A stretch of DNA of 64,000 nt from Halopiger xanaduensis SH-6. GTDB lineage: Archaea > Halobacteriota > Halobacteria > Halobacteriales > Natrialbaceae. This document shows positions 21,366 to 28,736 of the stretch, piece by piece. Numbering within the stretch: the first letter of the stretch is position 1; each line of letters opens with the position of its first letter. The notes beneath the pieces were generated by a model. That model made no database searches. It had not been told where the DNA came from and saw nothing but the letters and a program-made list of their open reading frames with translations. The DNA lies in contig NC_015658.1 in NCBI RefSeq assembly GCF_000217715.1, forward strand, positions 186,001 to 250,000, given 5' to 3'. The translations under genes and the position numbers were made by a program.

Positions 21366-22226
21366 TTACGCGGAGTGTTTTGCGCGCTGCCAGACGACGA
21401 TCGCGACGAGCGCAGCCACGACGATCGGGATGACAATAAACATCTCACCGTAGGCATCCATGAATTCGGGCTCCCACACAATATTCAGTCCGAAGCCAGC
21501 TTCCTCGGCCGCTGCAAACCCGAACGCGAGGGGGAACGCGAGCAGTACGGCGAGTGCTGCTTTCCACGAGAAGCCACGTACCATGGATGCTCCTCGTGTC
21601 CCCTTGTACGGTTCCATTCCCATCAGCGGCTCAATCTTCCCGTGGAGTTTGGGATACAGATAGAGCGCCGGAATGACCCCGAAGATGATTCCCGTAATCA
21701 CCATCTGCGTGATGAAGTCGACACCCTCGAGAACGAGTATGCTCTCGGGGAGTCCCGGCACTGCTTCCAGTTCTTCAACGCCGATGTACACCTTCCCGAT
21801 ATCGACGAACATAGCGAGGAACTCGTTGAGTCCCTCGGCAATGAGGACGACTGCGGCGAGCTGACGGCGGTTTTTCGGGTCCTGGAACAGCAGCGCCGCG
21901 AAAAAGAAACACGTCGAGACGAGCAGTAGATCTTCCATCACCCCGAGTCCATTAAAGTCGCCTAATAGAATGTCCTCGAAAACAATTTCCCCCATCGGAA
22001 CCGCAAGTGCGGCCCAAAAGGTTCGAAACAGCAATACCAGCACGATTGGAATAAATATAAAGTCACCAACTCCCAGTTCCAACGGTCCGACGTCGAATTC
22101 GGGTAATACCTCTGTAATTGCGTATTGCAGTCCACTGAGGGACATGACGAAAATGAACACCGTCATATCCCGTTGACCAAAGCTGAACCAGTTCGTATTC
22201 TCCGTAGCCATCTCTGACATACACAT
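21366..22226 (-). CDS. Probable substrate-binding (S) membrane component of the ECF transporter
   Basis: 286 residues and very hydrophobic, with roughly seven or eight membrane segments. Examples are TVFIFVMSLSGLQYAITEVL near 22-41, VGDFIFIPIVLVLLFRTFW near 52-70, LLLVSTCFFFAALLF near 100-114, ITQMVITGIIFGVIPALYLY near 173-192, one near 225-243 and one near 262-281. It is first in the operon, 6 bases before the ECF ATPase, where S components usually sit. It is longer than the usual 180-200 residues of S components, and I recognise no known vitamin- or metal-specific signature. The partner phosphatases hint at a polyol or sugar-like substrate, but that is inference. A TATA-like sequence near 22256-22270 precedes ATG 22226. 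Confidence 0.7.
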   Translation of the reverse strand: MCMSEMATENTNWFSFGQRDMTVFIFVMSLSGLQYAITEVLPEFDVGPLELGVGDFIFIPIVLVLLFRTFWAALAVPMGEIVFEDILLGDFNGLGVMEDLLLVSTCFFFAALLFQDPKNRRQLAAVVLIAEGLNEFLAMFVDIGKVYIGVEELEAVPGLPESILVLEGVDFITQMVITGIIFGVIPALYLYPKLHGKIEPLMGMEPYKGTRGASMVRGFSWKAALAVLLAFPLAFGFAAAEEAGFGLNIVWEPEFMDAYGEMFIVIPIVVAALVAIVVWQRAKHSA

Positions 22227-22304
22227 CCGTGGTCGGCAGATATCGGTTTGAAGTTTGATATTATTTATATATCTGAGGATAGAGGTACATAGATCACTAC
22301 ATAG

Positions 22305-22322
22305 GCGGGGGGTCTTTCGGAA
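22305..22322 (+). repeat. Right copy of direct repeat flanking the PHP/IMPase/ECF module
   Basis: GCGGGGGGTCTTTCGGAA, matching 15803-15819 in the same orientation apart from one inserted G and one transition. Confidence 0.55.
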
Positions 22323-22337
22323 GGACAGGTAGACTGG

Positions 22338-22459
22338 CTCTGTTGAAGCCCTCTTGTCGTCTTGCGATTTTCTGAGAAGCCAGTTTCACAGCGGGTCCGC
22401 GAAATCCAGTGCGAGGAGTAGCTCTTCCCGATGTCAACGCTGGAGGGATTTCAACAGAG
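22338..22459. mobile_element. Short non-coding element with transposon-like inverted ends (MITE or IS remnant)
   Basis: CTCTGTTGAAGCCCTC at 22338-22353 is matched in inverted form by GAGGGATTTCAACAGAG at 22443-22459, one mismatch and one indel apart. About 120 bases lie between the outer ends and hold no transposase. Ends reading (GG)CTCTGTTGAA resemble those of haloarchaeal IS5-group elements as I remember them; that family assignment is tentative. No clear target duplication is seen. Confidence 0.55.
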
Positions 22460-22535
22460 GTTTGTGTCCAGATTTGCAGGTAGAGTTCATAGCAATATCA
22501 CTCCCGAGGCTGTCGTAATGATCACGGTATCTCAG

Positions 22536-23051
22536 CTACGACGATTGGCGGCGTACTTCAGCGATCGTGTCGGGAACCTCGTCGATATGTTCGATTGCGA
22601 CCTTCAACAGGGCGTCGTGGATCTCCCTCGTCTCCTCGTCCCGAATCCCCATTCGACGGAGTTCGGGCGTGACAGTAATTCCGAGTTCGTCCTCGAGTTC
22701 GTTCCACGTCTCGTCACGAGCGTACAGTGGTTTCTGTCGCACTTCGCTGTATTCGAACGCCGGGCCGGTCTCTGCAGGAGACTGCTGTTCTTCTTCGGTA
22801 CCGTCGCTCGTCGTCGCGTCGTTCGGCTCGTCTCGTTGTGACGACTGACTCGAGTTAGTGTCGTCGTCGCTCGGTTCCGATGAGTCCGATGCCGTTGTTT
22901 CGGTCGTCGATGTCGCAGCATCCGCGTCGACGGAGTCTGTGGATTCCGCTGCGGACTGGTCGTCGTCCGAATCCGACACTGATTCCGATTCCGACTCGGA
23001 CTCCGTCGACGGCTCGTCGTCCGCTTTGAGGTCGTCGAACGGATTGCTCAT
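22536..23051 (-). CDS. ParA partner protein: acidic low-complexity N-terminus plus small C-terminal domain
   Basis: 171 residues. Residues about 10-90 are almost entirely Ser, Asp, Glu and Thr (for example STESESESESVSDSDDD), a disordered acidic tail. The C-terminal 75 residues (EVRQKPLYARDETWNELEDELG, RRMGIRDEETREIHDALLKVAIEHIDEVPDTIAEVRR) look folded and helical. The start overlaps the parA stop by 4 bases (ATGA), so the two are co-translated. By position it should be the centromere-binding adaptor of a type I partition system, replacing ParB. I see no ParB nuclease domain and no confident ribbon-helix-helix, so the DNA-binding claim is inference. Confidence 0.75.
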   Translation of the reverse strand: MSNPFDDLKADDEPSTESESESESVSDSDDDQSAAESTDSVDADAATSTTETTASDSSEPSDDDTNSSQSSQRDEPNDATTSDGTEEEQQSPAETGPAFEYSEVRQKPLYARDETWNELEDELGITVTPELRRMGIRDEETREIHDALLKVAIEHIDEVPDTIAEVRRQSS

Positions 23052-23938
23052 CGATCGATCCCTCCGTTGACGACGATGTCAGCCAGTTCTTCGTAACACG
23101 GGATCTGATCGCTTTCCGAGTCGTAGTCCTGCAACGGTTGATTGTGCTGGAGCGAGCGGGACAATGCGGATCGGTGTCGGATCCCCGGCTTCGGAGCATC
23201 CATCTCGCCGGCGTCGATCGACTCGAACTCTTCGGCCGTGATTCGGGCAAAGTCCGGCACGGCCTCCTGCAGCGGCTGGCCGGGATTGACTTCGTAGGTC
23301 GCCGTGTTCAGGTTCTCGAGAAGTTCGCGATCTTCGGTCTGCTGGTCGATTCGATCGCCGAGTTTGTTCGGCACGACGGACAGCACCTCCACGTCGATGT
23401 ACTCGCGCGCCGGTTCGATCAACCGCTCCATCGTTCGCTTGTAGCCGCCGATCGCGCTCGAGCCGGGTTCGATCGGGATCATGACGTTGCCCGTCGCGAC
23501 GAGCGCGTTGTTGTTGAGCATCCCCGGATACGCCGGGCAGTCGAAGACGACGTAATCGTAGACGTCGCCGAGCAGGGGATCGACGATCTTCGATTTGACG
23601 CGGGCCGACCCCTGCATCGCACCGGCGAGATCCTTCTCGACGTCCTCGAGGGTGTTCGACGACGGGAGCAGATCGAAGCCGTGGTCCGTCGGACGGATCA
23701 GATCCTGCGGGGTAGCGTTGCCCTCGAGGATGACGTCGCCGAGATTGATATCGCCCTGGTAGGCTTCCTCGTATCCCAGCCCGTTCGTCGCGTGGCCGTT
23801 CGGGTCGAGGTCGGCGAACAGCGTGTCGCCGCGCTCGGCGAGCTGTCGCGCGAGGTTCATCGCGGTCGTTGATTTGCCGACACCGCCTTTCAGGATCACG
23901 ACGCTTACGGCGCGTGGCTCGGTCGTTGTTGTCTCCAT
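23048..23938 (-). CDS. parA: ParA family partition ATPase
   Basis: 296-residue ATPase of the ParA/MinD/Soj group that moves replicon DNA before division. Seen: deviant Walker A KGGVGKSTT at residues 17-25, Walker A' FADLDPNGHATNGLG (about 41-55) and Walker B DYVVFDCPAYPG (about 128-139). The C-terminal extension is acidic and helical. The lack of a long N-terminal HTH makes it the short Soj-like class. Transcription starts from an A+T-rich, repeat-filled region upstream, so autoregulation by binding of the partner protein to those repeats is plausible. Its presence suggests the window belongs to a plasmid, megaplasmid or secondary chromosome. Confidence 0.92.
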   Translation of the reverse strand: METTTTEPRAVSVVILKGGVGKSTTAMNLARQLAERGDTLFADLDPNGHATNGLGYEEAYQGDINLGDVILEGNATPQDLIRPTDHGFDLLPSSNTLEDVEKDLAGAMQGSARVKSKIVDPLLGDVYDYVVFDCPAYPGMLNNNALVATGNVMIPIEPGSSAIGGYKRTMERLIEPAREYIDVEVLSVVPNKLGDRIDQQTEDRELLENLNTATYEVNPGQPLQEAVPDFARITAEEFESIDAGEMDAPKPGIRHRSALSRSLQHNQPLQDYDSESDQIPCYEELADIVVNGGIDR

Positions 23939-24053
23939 GGTATCTCTGCCCGCCCGATCGTATTTCGATAGGTGCCTATTGTTCCGTATGTGGTTGGTTC
24001 AGCGGGCAAGAAAGACATTTTATTCTACCTTCTTAATTCTACCTACTGCAACT

Positions 24054-24098
24054 ACGATAGCTTCAATGGGTACAATAGGTGCAATAGCTACAATAGAA
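24054..24098 (+). repeat. Iteron-like cluster A: five 9-base units
   Basis: Consecutive units ACGATAGCT, TCAATGGGT, ACAATAGGT, GCAATAGCT and ACAATAGAA share the RCAATAG core at a strict 9-base spacing. Weaker units continue on both sides with the same period. Confidence 0.75.
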
Positions 24099-24406
24099 CA
24101 GCCACCTAAGTCACCTATTCCAGCTATTATCCCTGGAATAGGCAGCGTACGTGCAGTATCTCTGTTAGCTGTCTAACGTGGTTCATGTGCTCGAACTACA
24201 GGAGAAGCAGCAGGTACGCTACTAATCGCTCCGCGAGCTATCTTTCAATAGCTACCTACGCCACCTATTGTACCTCTCGCAGCTCCCGCACGCTCAGAAC
24301 GTTCGTCAGTTGGTGCTCCTCAGCGGTCGGCTCAAAGGCGGACGAGACAACTGGTGGTCCTAGTGAGGATCAGCAGCCTACCCCAACTACTACACCGATT
24401 AGAAAT

Positions 24407-24451
24407 ATTCCATCTATTGTAGCTATTGTATCTATTGTAGCTATTCCATCA
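24407..24451 (-). repeat. Iteron-like cluster B: five 9-base units, opposite orientation
   Basis: On the plus strand the units read ATTCCATCT, ATTGTAGCT, ATTGTATCT, ATTGTAGCT and ATTCCATCA. ATTGTAGCT is the reverse complement of AGCTACAAT in cluster A, so the two clusters face each other about 310 bases apart. Confidence 0.75.
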
Positions 24452-24967
24452 GTACAGCCGTTTATTCCGCCAAATACCCCGGGCAATAATCCGAATGACG
24501 AGATTCGGTTACAAGGAACCAGCGCTCAATAATTGCACGGCAAAGAAGAGCGACTTACACAGAGTCGGTCACGAGTGAGTGATCATCTTATGGATATAAT
24601 AAGGGACCACTCAAAATAATAGAACAAGCTAGATCTGACCGTACAGAGAATCGTGGTATAGCCATTAATGGCCGTATAAGAAGTTAAAACGCTAATCTAG
24701 AGCTATTTTTCTCAGGCAAATCGAGTCAAGAGGCACCATCACAGAACCTATCTAACTCACCCCAATTAGCATCCCTCAGAGCATTTAAGGTCAGAATAGG
24801 TGCAATAGGCACCTTTTGTATATGGGCGTGGAGTCCATTACATCTCTACTCAAATAATAGTCTCAGGAAATGGTAGTATAGAGAGAGGCTATGTTATCTG
24901 GCGCAGAGGCATCAAAAACGACCGTAGCTCGCGGAGACTGTGAGAGCGCTGTTTGACCTCTCACGAA

Positions 24968-27193
24968 TTAGTCGCTCGAGGCTTCCTCTCCTACACCCGT
25001 CCCGGAAGCGGGCCGGGGTTCGTCGACGATCGAGTCGCTGTCCCAGTAAGGATGGTCGGAACCGTACTCCCGGAAACACGCCGTCGCGTGCTCGTCCGCG
25101 ACGGCATCCGAGTCATCGATCGACGGACACTGCGAGCGACAGATCTCCCTGGCCTCCGGACAGCGCGTGTGGAACCGACAGCCGGAGGGTGGATCGACGG
25201 GGTCGGGAATGTCGATTCCGCGGACCGGCGGCTCGCCGGCCTCGGCGTCGGAGTCGAGATCCTCCGTCGACCATTTTAGTACCTTCGTGTACGGGTGGCG
25301 CGGATCCTGAATGATCTCTTCCGCGGGTCCGATCTCGATGATCTCTCCGAGGTACATGACGCCGATTCGGCCCCCGACGCCGCCCGCAAAGTACCGGGCG
25401 TTCGAGAGATTGTGCGAGATAAAGAGGTACGAGGTGTCGAACCACTCCTGCAACTCGAGCATGAGATCCATCATCTCGACCCGCAGGGAGACGTCCAGCG
25501 CCGAAACGGCTTCGTCCGCGAGGATCACGTCGGGATTCATCAGCAGGGCTCGAATCAGCGCGACGCGTTGCTGTTCGCCACCGGAAAGCTGGTGTGGATA
25601 CCGGTCGGCGTAATCCTCCGGCGGACGCATGCCGACGTACTCGAGCATGCCGAGGATACGCGCGTTCCGATCGGCGGAGTCCATATCCGGCTTCCAGAGT
25701 TTCAGCGGCGACTCGAGGCTCTTCCGGACGGTCTTGTTCGGGTTCAGCGAGCTCCCCGGATCCTGGTGGATCATCTGGAGCGAGCGGCGAATCTCGTCGA
25801 ACTCGACGTCGGTATCACCCTGATCCCGGGCTTCCCAGATATCGACGTCCCGGTAGGAGACGCGACCGCCGGTCGGCCGCTGGGCGCCGATCGCGGCCTT
25901 GCCCAGCGTGGTCTTTCCGCAGCCGCTCTCGCCGACGAGGGCGACGACGTCGTTCTCGTAGATATCGAGGTCCACGCCGTCGACCGCACGGACGACTTCG
26001 GGATCCGAAAAGAAGTTTCGCAGGCCCCGCTTTTCCTGTTCGAAGTGCACCTCAACGTCCTCGAGGGAGAGTACAGGCCGTTCGGATTGAGAGCCGTCGA
26101 CGATCGTCTGTTCGTCGGGGTCGTACTCCCGATCGAGATCCAACGGCACTGCATCGGGAGCGTCCTCCCAGTGGAAGCAGGCGGCGACGGCGTCCTCGTC
26201 GGTTTCGCGAAGCGGTGGATCATCGGTTCGACACTGATCGTCGGCCAGGGGACACCGAGGATGGTACGAACAGCCGGCCGGCACGTTGACCGGGTCGGGC
26301 GCCGATCCCTCGATCGGCTGCATCTCCGCCAGCGGCATGTTCAGGTTCGGCACCGCCTTCAGCAGCGACCGCGTATACGGGTGGACTGGGCGATCGACGA
26401 TCCGGTCGGCATCCGCGATCTCGACGAACTCGAACGCGTACAACACCGCGAGTCGATCGGACAGTCCCGTCACCAGCGGGAGGTCGTGCGTGATGAACAC
26501 GACGGTCAGGTTGTACTTCTCCTTGAGGTTCTCGAGGAGGTCCAGGATCGACCGCTGCATCAACAGGTCCAGCGCCGCCGTCGGCTCGTCCATCACGAGT
26601 ACGTTCGGCTCGAGGACCAGCGAGAGGGCGATGAGCGTCCGCTGTTTCATGCCGCCGGAAAGCTCGTGAGGGTAGGAATCGAGGACGCGATCCGGTTCCA
26701 TGTGGAGGTCGGCGATGAGTTCCCGCGCGTGAGCCATCGCTTCGCCGACCTCACGACCGTGGGCGTTGATCGTCTCCTCGAAGTGCTCGCGGATCGTGAT
26801 GACCGGATTGAACGAACTCTGTGCCCCCTGGAACACCATCGACACTTCTTCCCAGCGGAAGCGACGAAGTTCGTCTGCTCCCAGCTCGAGCACGTCGACC
26901 GGCGGTCCCGAGTCGGGGTAGTACGTGATCTCACCGTCGACGCGGCCGGGATCGACGACGGCGTCCAACAGCGCCGACGCGAACATCGACTTGCCGGAAC
27001 CAGACTCGCCGACGACGCCGAGGACTTCCTCGCGAGCGATATCGAGGGAGACGTCGTCGAGCACTCGCGACTCGCCGCGGTCCATATCGAACGTGACCGA
27101 GACGTCCCGAACCGAAAAGATCGGATCGTCGACCTCGATCAGCTCGAGGGCGTCGACGGTCCCGCGGTCGGTGTGGACGGTCTCGGCGCTCAT
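24968..27193 (-). CDS. Fused double ATPase (OppD-OppF type) of an Opp/Dpp-family ABC importer
   Basis: 741 residues carrying two oligopeptide-type ABC ATPases in one chain. Half 1 has Walker A GESGSGKSM (about residue 58), signature LSGGMKQR, Walker B VLVMDEPTAALD, and the C-terminal Cys-rich oligopeptide/dipeptide tail CSYHPRCPLADDQC. Half 2 has Walker A GESGCGKTT (about 421), LSGGEQQR, ILADEAVSALD and tail CRFHTRCPEAREIC. The tails are usually Fe-S-like or zinc Cys clusters found in OppD/OppF. Half 1 closely resembles the protein at 61414 and half 2 that at 62465, so this is a fusion of an ancestral pair. It serves the permeases at 27783-29739. With GH95 and GH42 upstream, oligosaccharide transport is more likely than peptides, though that is inferred. 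Confidence 0.93.
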   Translation of the reverse strand: MSAETVHTDRGTVDALELIEVDDPIFSVRDVSVTFDMDRGESRVLDDVSLDIAREEVLGVVGESGSGKSMFASALLDAVVDPGRVDGEITYYPDSGPPVDVLELGADELRRFRWEEVSMVFQGAQSSFNPVITIREHFEETINAHGREVGEAMAHARELIADLHMEPDRVLDSYPHELSGGMKQRTLIALSLVLEPNVLVMDEPTAALDLLMQRSILDLLENLKEKYNLTVVFITHDLPLVTGLSDRLAVLYAFEFVEIADADRIVDRPVHPYTRSLLKAVPNLNMPLAEMQPIEGSAPDPVNVPAGCSYHPRCPLADDQCRTDDPPLRETDEDAVAACFHWEDAPDAVPLDLDREYDPDEQTIVDGSQSERPVLSLEDVEVHFEQEKRGLRNFFSDPEVVRAVDGVDLDIYENDVVALVGESGCGKTTLGKAAIGAQRPTGGRVSYRDVDIWEARDQGDTDVEFDEIRRSLQMIHQDPGSSLNPNKTVRKSLESPLKLWKPDMDSADRNARILGMLEYVGMRPPEDYADRYPHQLSGGEQQRVALIRALLMNPDVILADEAVSALDVSLRVEMMDLMLELQEWFDTSYLFISHNLSNARYFAGGVGGRIGVMYLGEIIEIGPAEEIIQDPRHPYTKVLKWSTEDLDSDAEAGEPPVRGIDIPDPVDPPSGCRFHTRCPEAREICRSQCPSIDDSDAVADEHATACFREYGSDHPYWDSDSIVDEPRPASGTGVGEEASSD

Positions 27194-27454
27194 CGGTTCG
27201 TCTCTCGAGGGCCGGCAGCTGGCTGCTCGACGACCGGCGATGGCAGCGACCGTTCGAACGGTCGCGACGATCGAGACGGCAGTCGTCGCTGGTCGATATC
27301 GACGCTAATCATGGTGGATGGTACCTCGTAGCTTACCTTCCGTCTTAATGGTTACGATGCTGAAAGTACGGGCGAGCGCAGTGGCCGCCGTTTCACCGCC
27401 GCGGGCGTACCAACACTGAAGTTCACGTCGGGCGAACATTTGGAGACTGAGTCT

Positions 27455-27700
27455 ATGTCCGACGACAACGGGAGGCGAACGCGATCGTTCCGGGCCGCAC
27501 TCGAGGCCGTGATTCGGGATAACCGACACGCGATTCCGCTGCTGATAGTGCTCTGTGTCATCTTGCTGGCGCTGTCCGTTCTGTCGCTGCTCTTCATCGA
27601 CCGTGAGTCGCCGTCGTTCGTCCTGCTGCAGCTCAACTTCGCGATGCTCGGTTCGTTTCTGGCGCTCCTCGTCGGTCTCCGCTATCGATACGGGACGTGA
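27455..27700 (+). CDS. Small two-helix membrane protein, unknown function
   Basis: 81 residues from ATG 27455 (an in-frame TTG lies 15 bases earlier). It has a short charged N-terminus, then hydrophobic segments near residues 28-47 (AIPLLIVLCVILLALSVLSLLF) and 56-74 (LLQLNFAMLGSFLALLVGL), and a basic end RYRYGT. I recognise no family. It sits on the opposite strand between the second permease gene and the fused ATPase gene of the ABC importer, so it interrupts the operon. A different small two-helix protein follows the other importer at 63646. Confidence 0.65.
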   Translation: MSDDNGRRTRSFRAALEAVIRDNRHAIPLLIVLCVILLALSVLSLLFIDRESPSFVLLQLNFAMLGSFLALLVGLRYRYGT

Positions 27701-27782
27701 TCGCGTCACCCCTCTCGTTTTGGGTTAGCCTCGAGCGCGGAGTCAAAAGCGTGTGAAAACGAGAGCCCACCAGCGTGAACGA

Positions 27783-28736
27783 TTAGTCTCGCTTCCGGGC
27801 TCGCACGCGCGGGTTGAACAGCCGATCCATTCCCTGCGAGAGCATGATCAGCCCGTAGGACAGGGCGATGATGACGACCGTCGGAACGATCACCCAGTGG
27901 ATCGTCGACGTGCTCGAGAGCGCGCCGTTGCTCGAGGCCATATCGAGGATCACGCCCCAATTCAGCGCGGTGAACGGTAACAGCCCCAGGAAGTAGAGAC
28001 CGACGGCGCTGAAGATGACCGACCGGCCGGCCATCATGAAGTTGATCAGCACGTACGGCATGATGTTCGGGACGATATCCTCCGCGATGATGCGCCAGGT
28101 CGGCGTCCCCATGAGGCGTGCGGCTTCGACGTAGTTGTCGTTGCGCAGCGAGAGAACCTCAGCACGGATCGTTCGCGCGAGCCCCGCCCAGGTGTTGATC
28201 GTGAGTAACACGCCGATGAGCAGCGGATTCGACGGCTCGATCGTCGCCGCGAGGACGATGATCAACGGGAGCCCGGGAACCGTGAGCATGACGTCCATGA
28301 CGAGCGTCAAGACGTCGTCGGCGAGGCCTCCCTTGTACCCCGCAACCGTTCCGACGACCGTTGCGACCGCGGTTGCGAACACCGCACCGGCGAGGATCAT
28401 CTGCAGCATCTGCGGCGTCGCGTGGACGATCATCGCGAGAAGGTCGTGGCCCATCGCGTCGGTTCCGAGCGGGTACTCGAGCGACTGGAACGGCGCCTGC
28501 AACCGGGGGCCGTCCGTCGTCGGCTCCGGGACTAGCAGGACGCCGACGGTTCCCATGAGGACGTAGACGGTCAGGATCGAGACGCCAATGATCGTCTTCC
28601 GGTCCTCGGCGAGAATCCGCACCGGAACGAGGACGTGTTCCTCGAGCCACCGCGAGAGGTCGAACCCGTCGGTACTCGAGACCTCGGAAACCCGCTCGAA
28701 CGGGTGATCCGTGGACGACCGATCAGTACTCTTCAT
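27783..28736 (-). CDS. ABC importer permease, DppC/OppC type
   Basis: About 317 residues. Features are an N-terminal membrane helix near residue 45 (TIIGVSILTVYVLMGTVGVLLV), the conserved FQSLEYPLGTDAMGHDLLAMI segment that marks DppC proteins, five further helices, and an EAA-type loop (NYVEAARLMGTPTWRIIAEDIVPNIMPYVL) that contacts the ATPase. ATG 28736 is chosen because it is preceded by an excellent Shine-Dalgarno sequence GGAGGTGA at 5 bases, unusual in this window and typical of an internal operon gene. It overlaps the upstream dppB-type stop by 14 bases. Homologous to the permease at 60419. Confidence 0.93.
   Translation of the reverse strand: MKSTDRSSTDHPFERVSEVSSTDGFDLSRWLEEHVLVPVRILAEDRKTIIGVSILTVYVLMGTVGVLLVPEPTTDGPRLQAPFQSLEYPLGTDAMGHDLLAMIVHATPQMLQMILAGAVFATAVATVVGTVAGYKGGLADDVLTLVMDVMLTVPGLPLIIVLAATIEPSNPLLIGVLLTINTWAGLARTIRAEVLSLRNDNYVEAARLMGTPTWRIIAEDIVPNIMPYVLINFMMAGRSVIFSAVGLYFLGLLPFTALNWGVILDMASSNGALSSTSTIHWVIVPTVVIIALSYGLIMLSQGMDRLFNPRVRARKRD

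Larger units (their letters stand above)
22227..22535. other. Module boundary: promoter, direct repeat and transposon-end remnant
   Basis: About 310 bases without a gene. From left to right it holds the ecfS promoter (22256-22270), the right copy of the GC-rich direct repeat (22305-22322) and an element bounded by inverted repeats (22338-22459). It separates the lower-G+C transporter module from the partition locus. Confidence 0.65.
23939..24967. other. A+T-rich non-coding region with 9-base iteron-like repeats (putative centromere or origin)
   Basis: About 1 kb without a credible gene, clearly richer in A+T than its surroundings. It is filled with short sequences related to RCAATAGNN and its complement, often exactly 9 bases apart. 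Inverted pairs such as ATAGG-TG-CCTAT at 23968-23979 also occur. Further scattered copies lie at about 24246-24275 and 24792-24815. Because parA begins at one edge, the simplest reading is a partition centromere, possibly overlapping a replication origin. No replication initiator gene (Orc1/Cdc6 or RepH-like) is in the window. Confidence 0.7.

Noticed and set aside
24054-24451. Possible CRISPR array
   Set aside because: Units are 9 bases with no spacers and face in opposite directions; no cas genes are seen.
23823-24532. Two plus-strand frames with Ile/Pro/Thr-rich repeats
   Set aside because: The peptide repeats only mirror the 9-base DNA iterons. Codon use and composition are unlike neighbouring genes.
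25295-27331. 678-codon plus-strand frame
   Set aside because: Antisense to the fused ATPase, whose Walker motifs are unambiguous.
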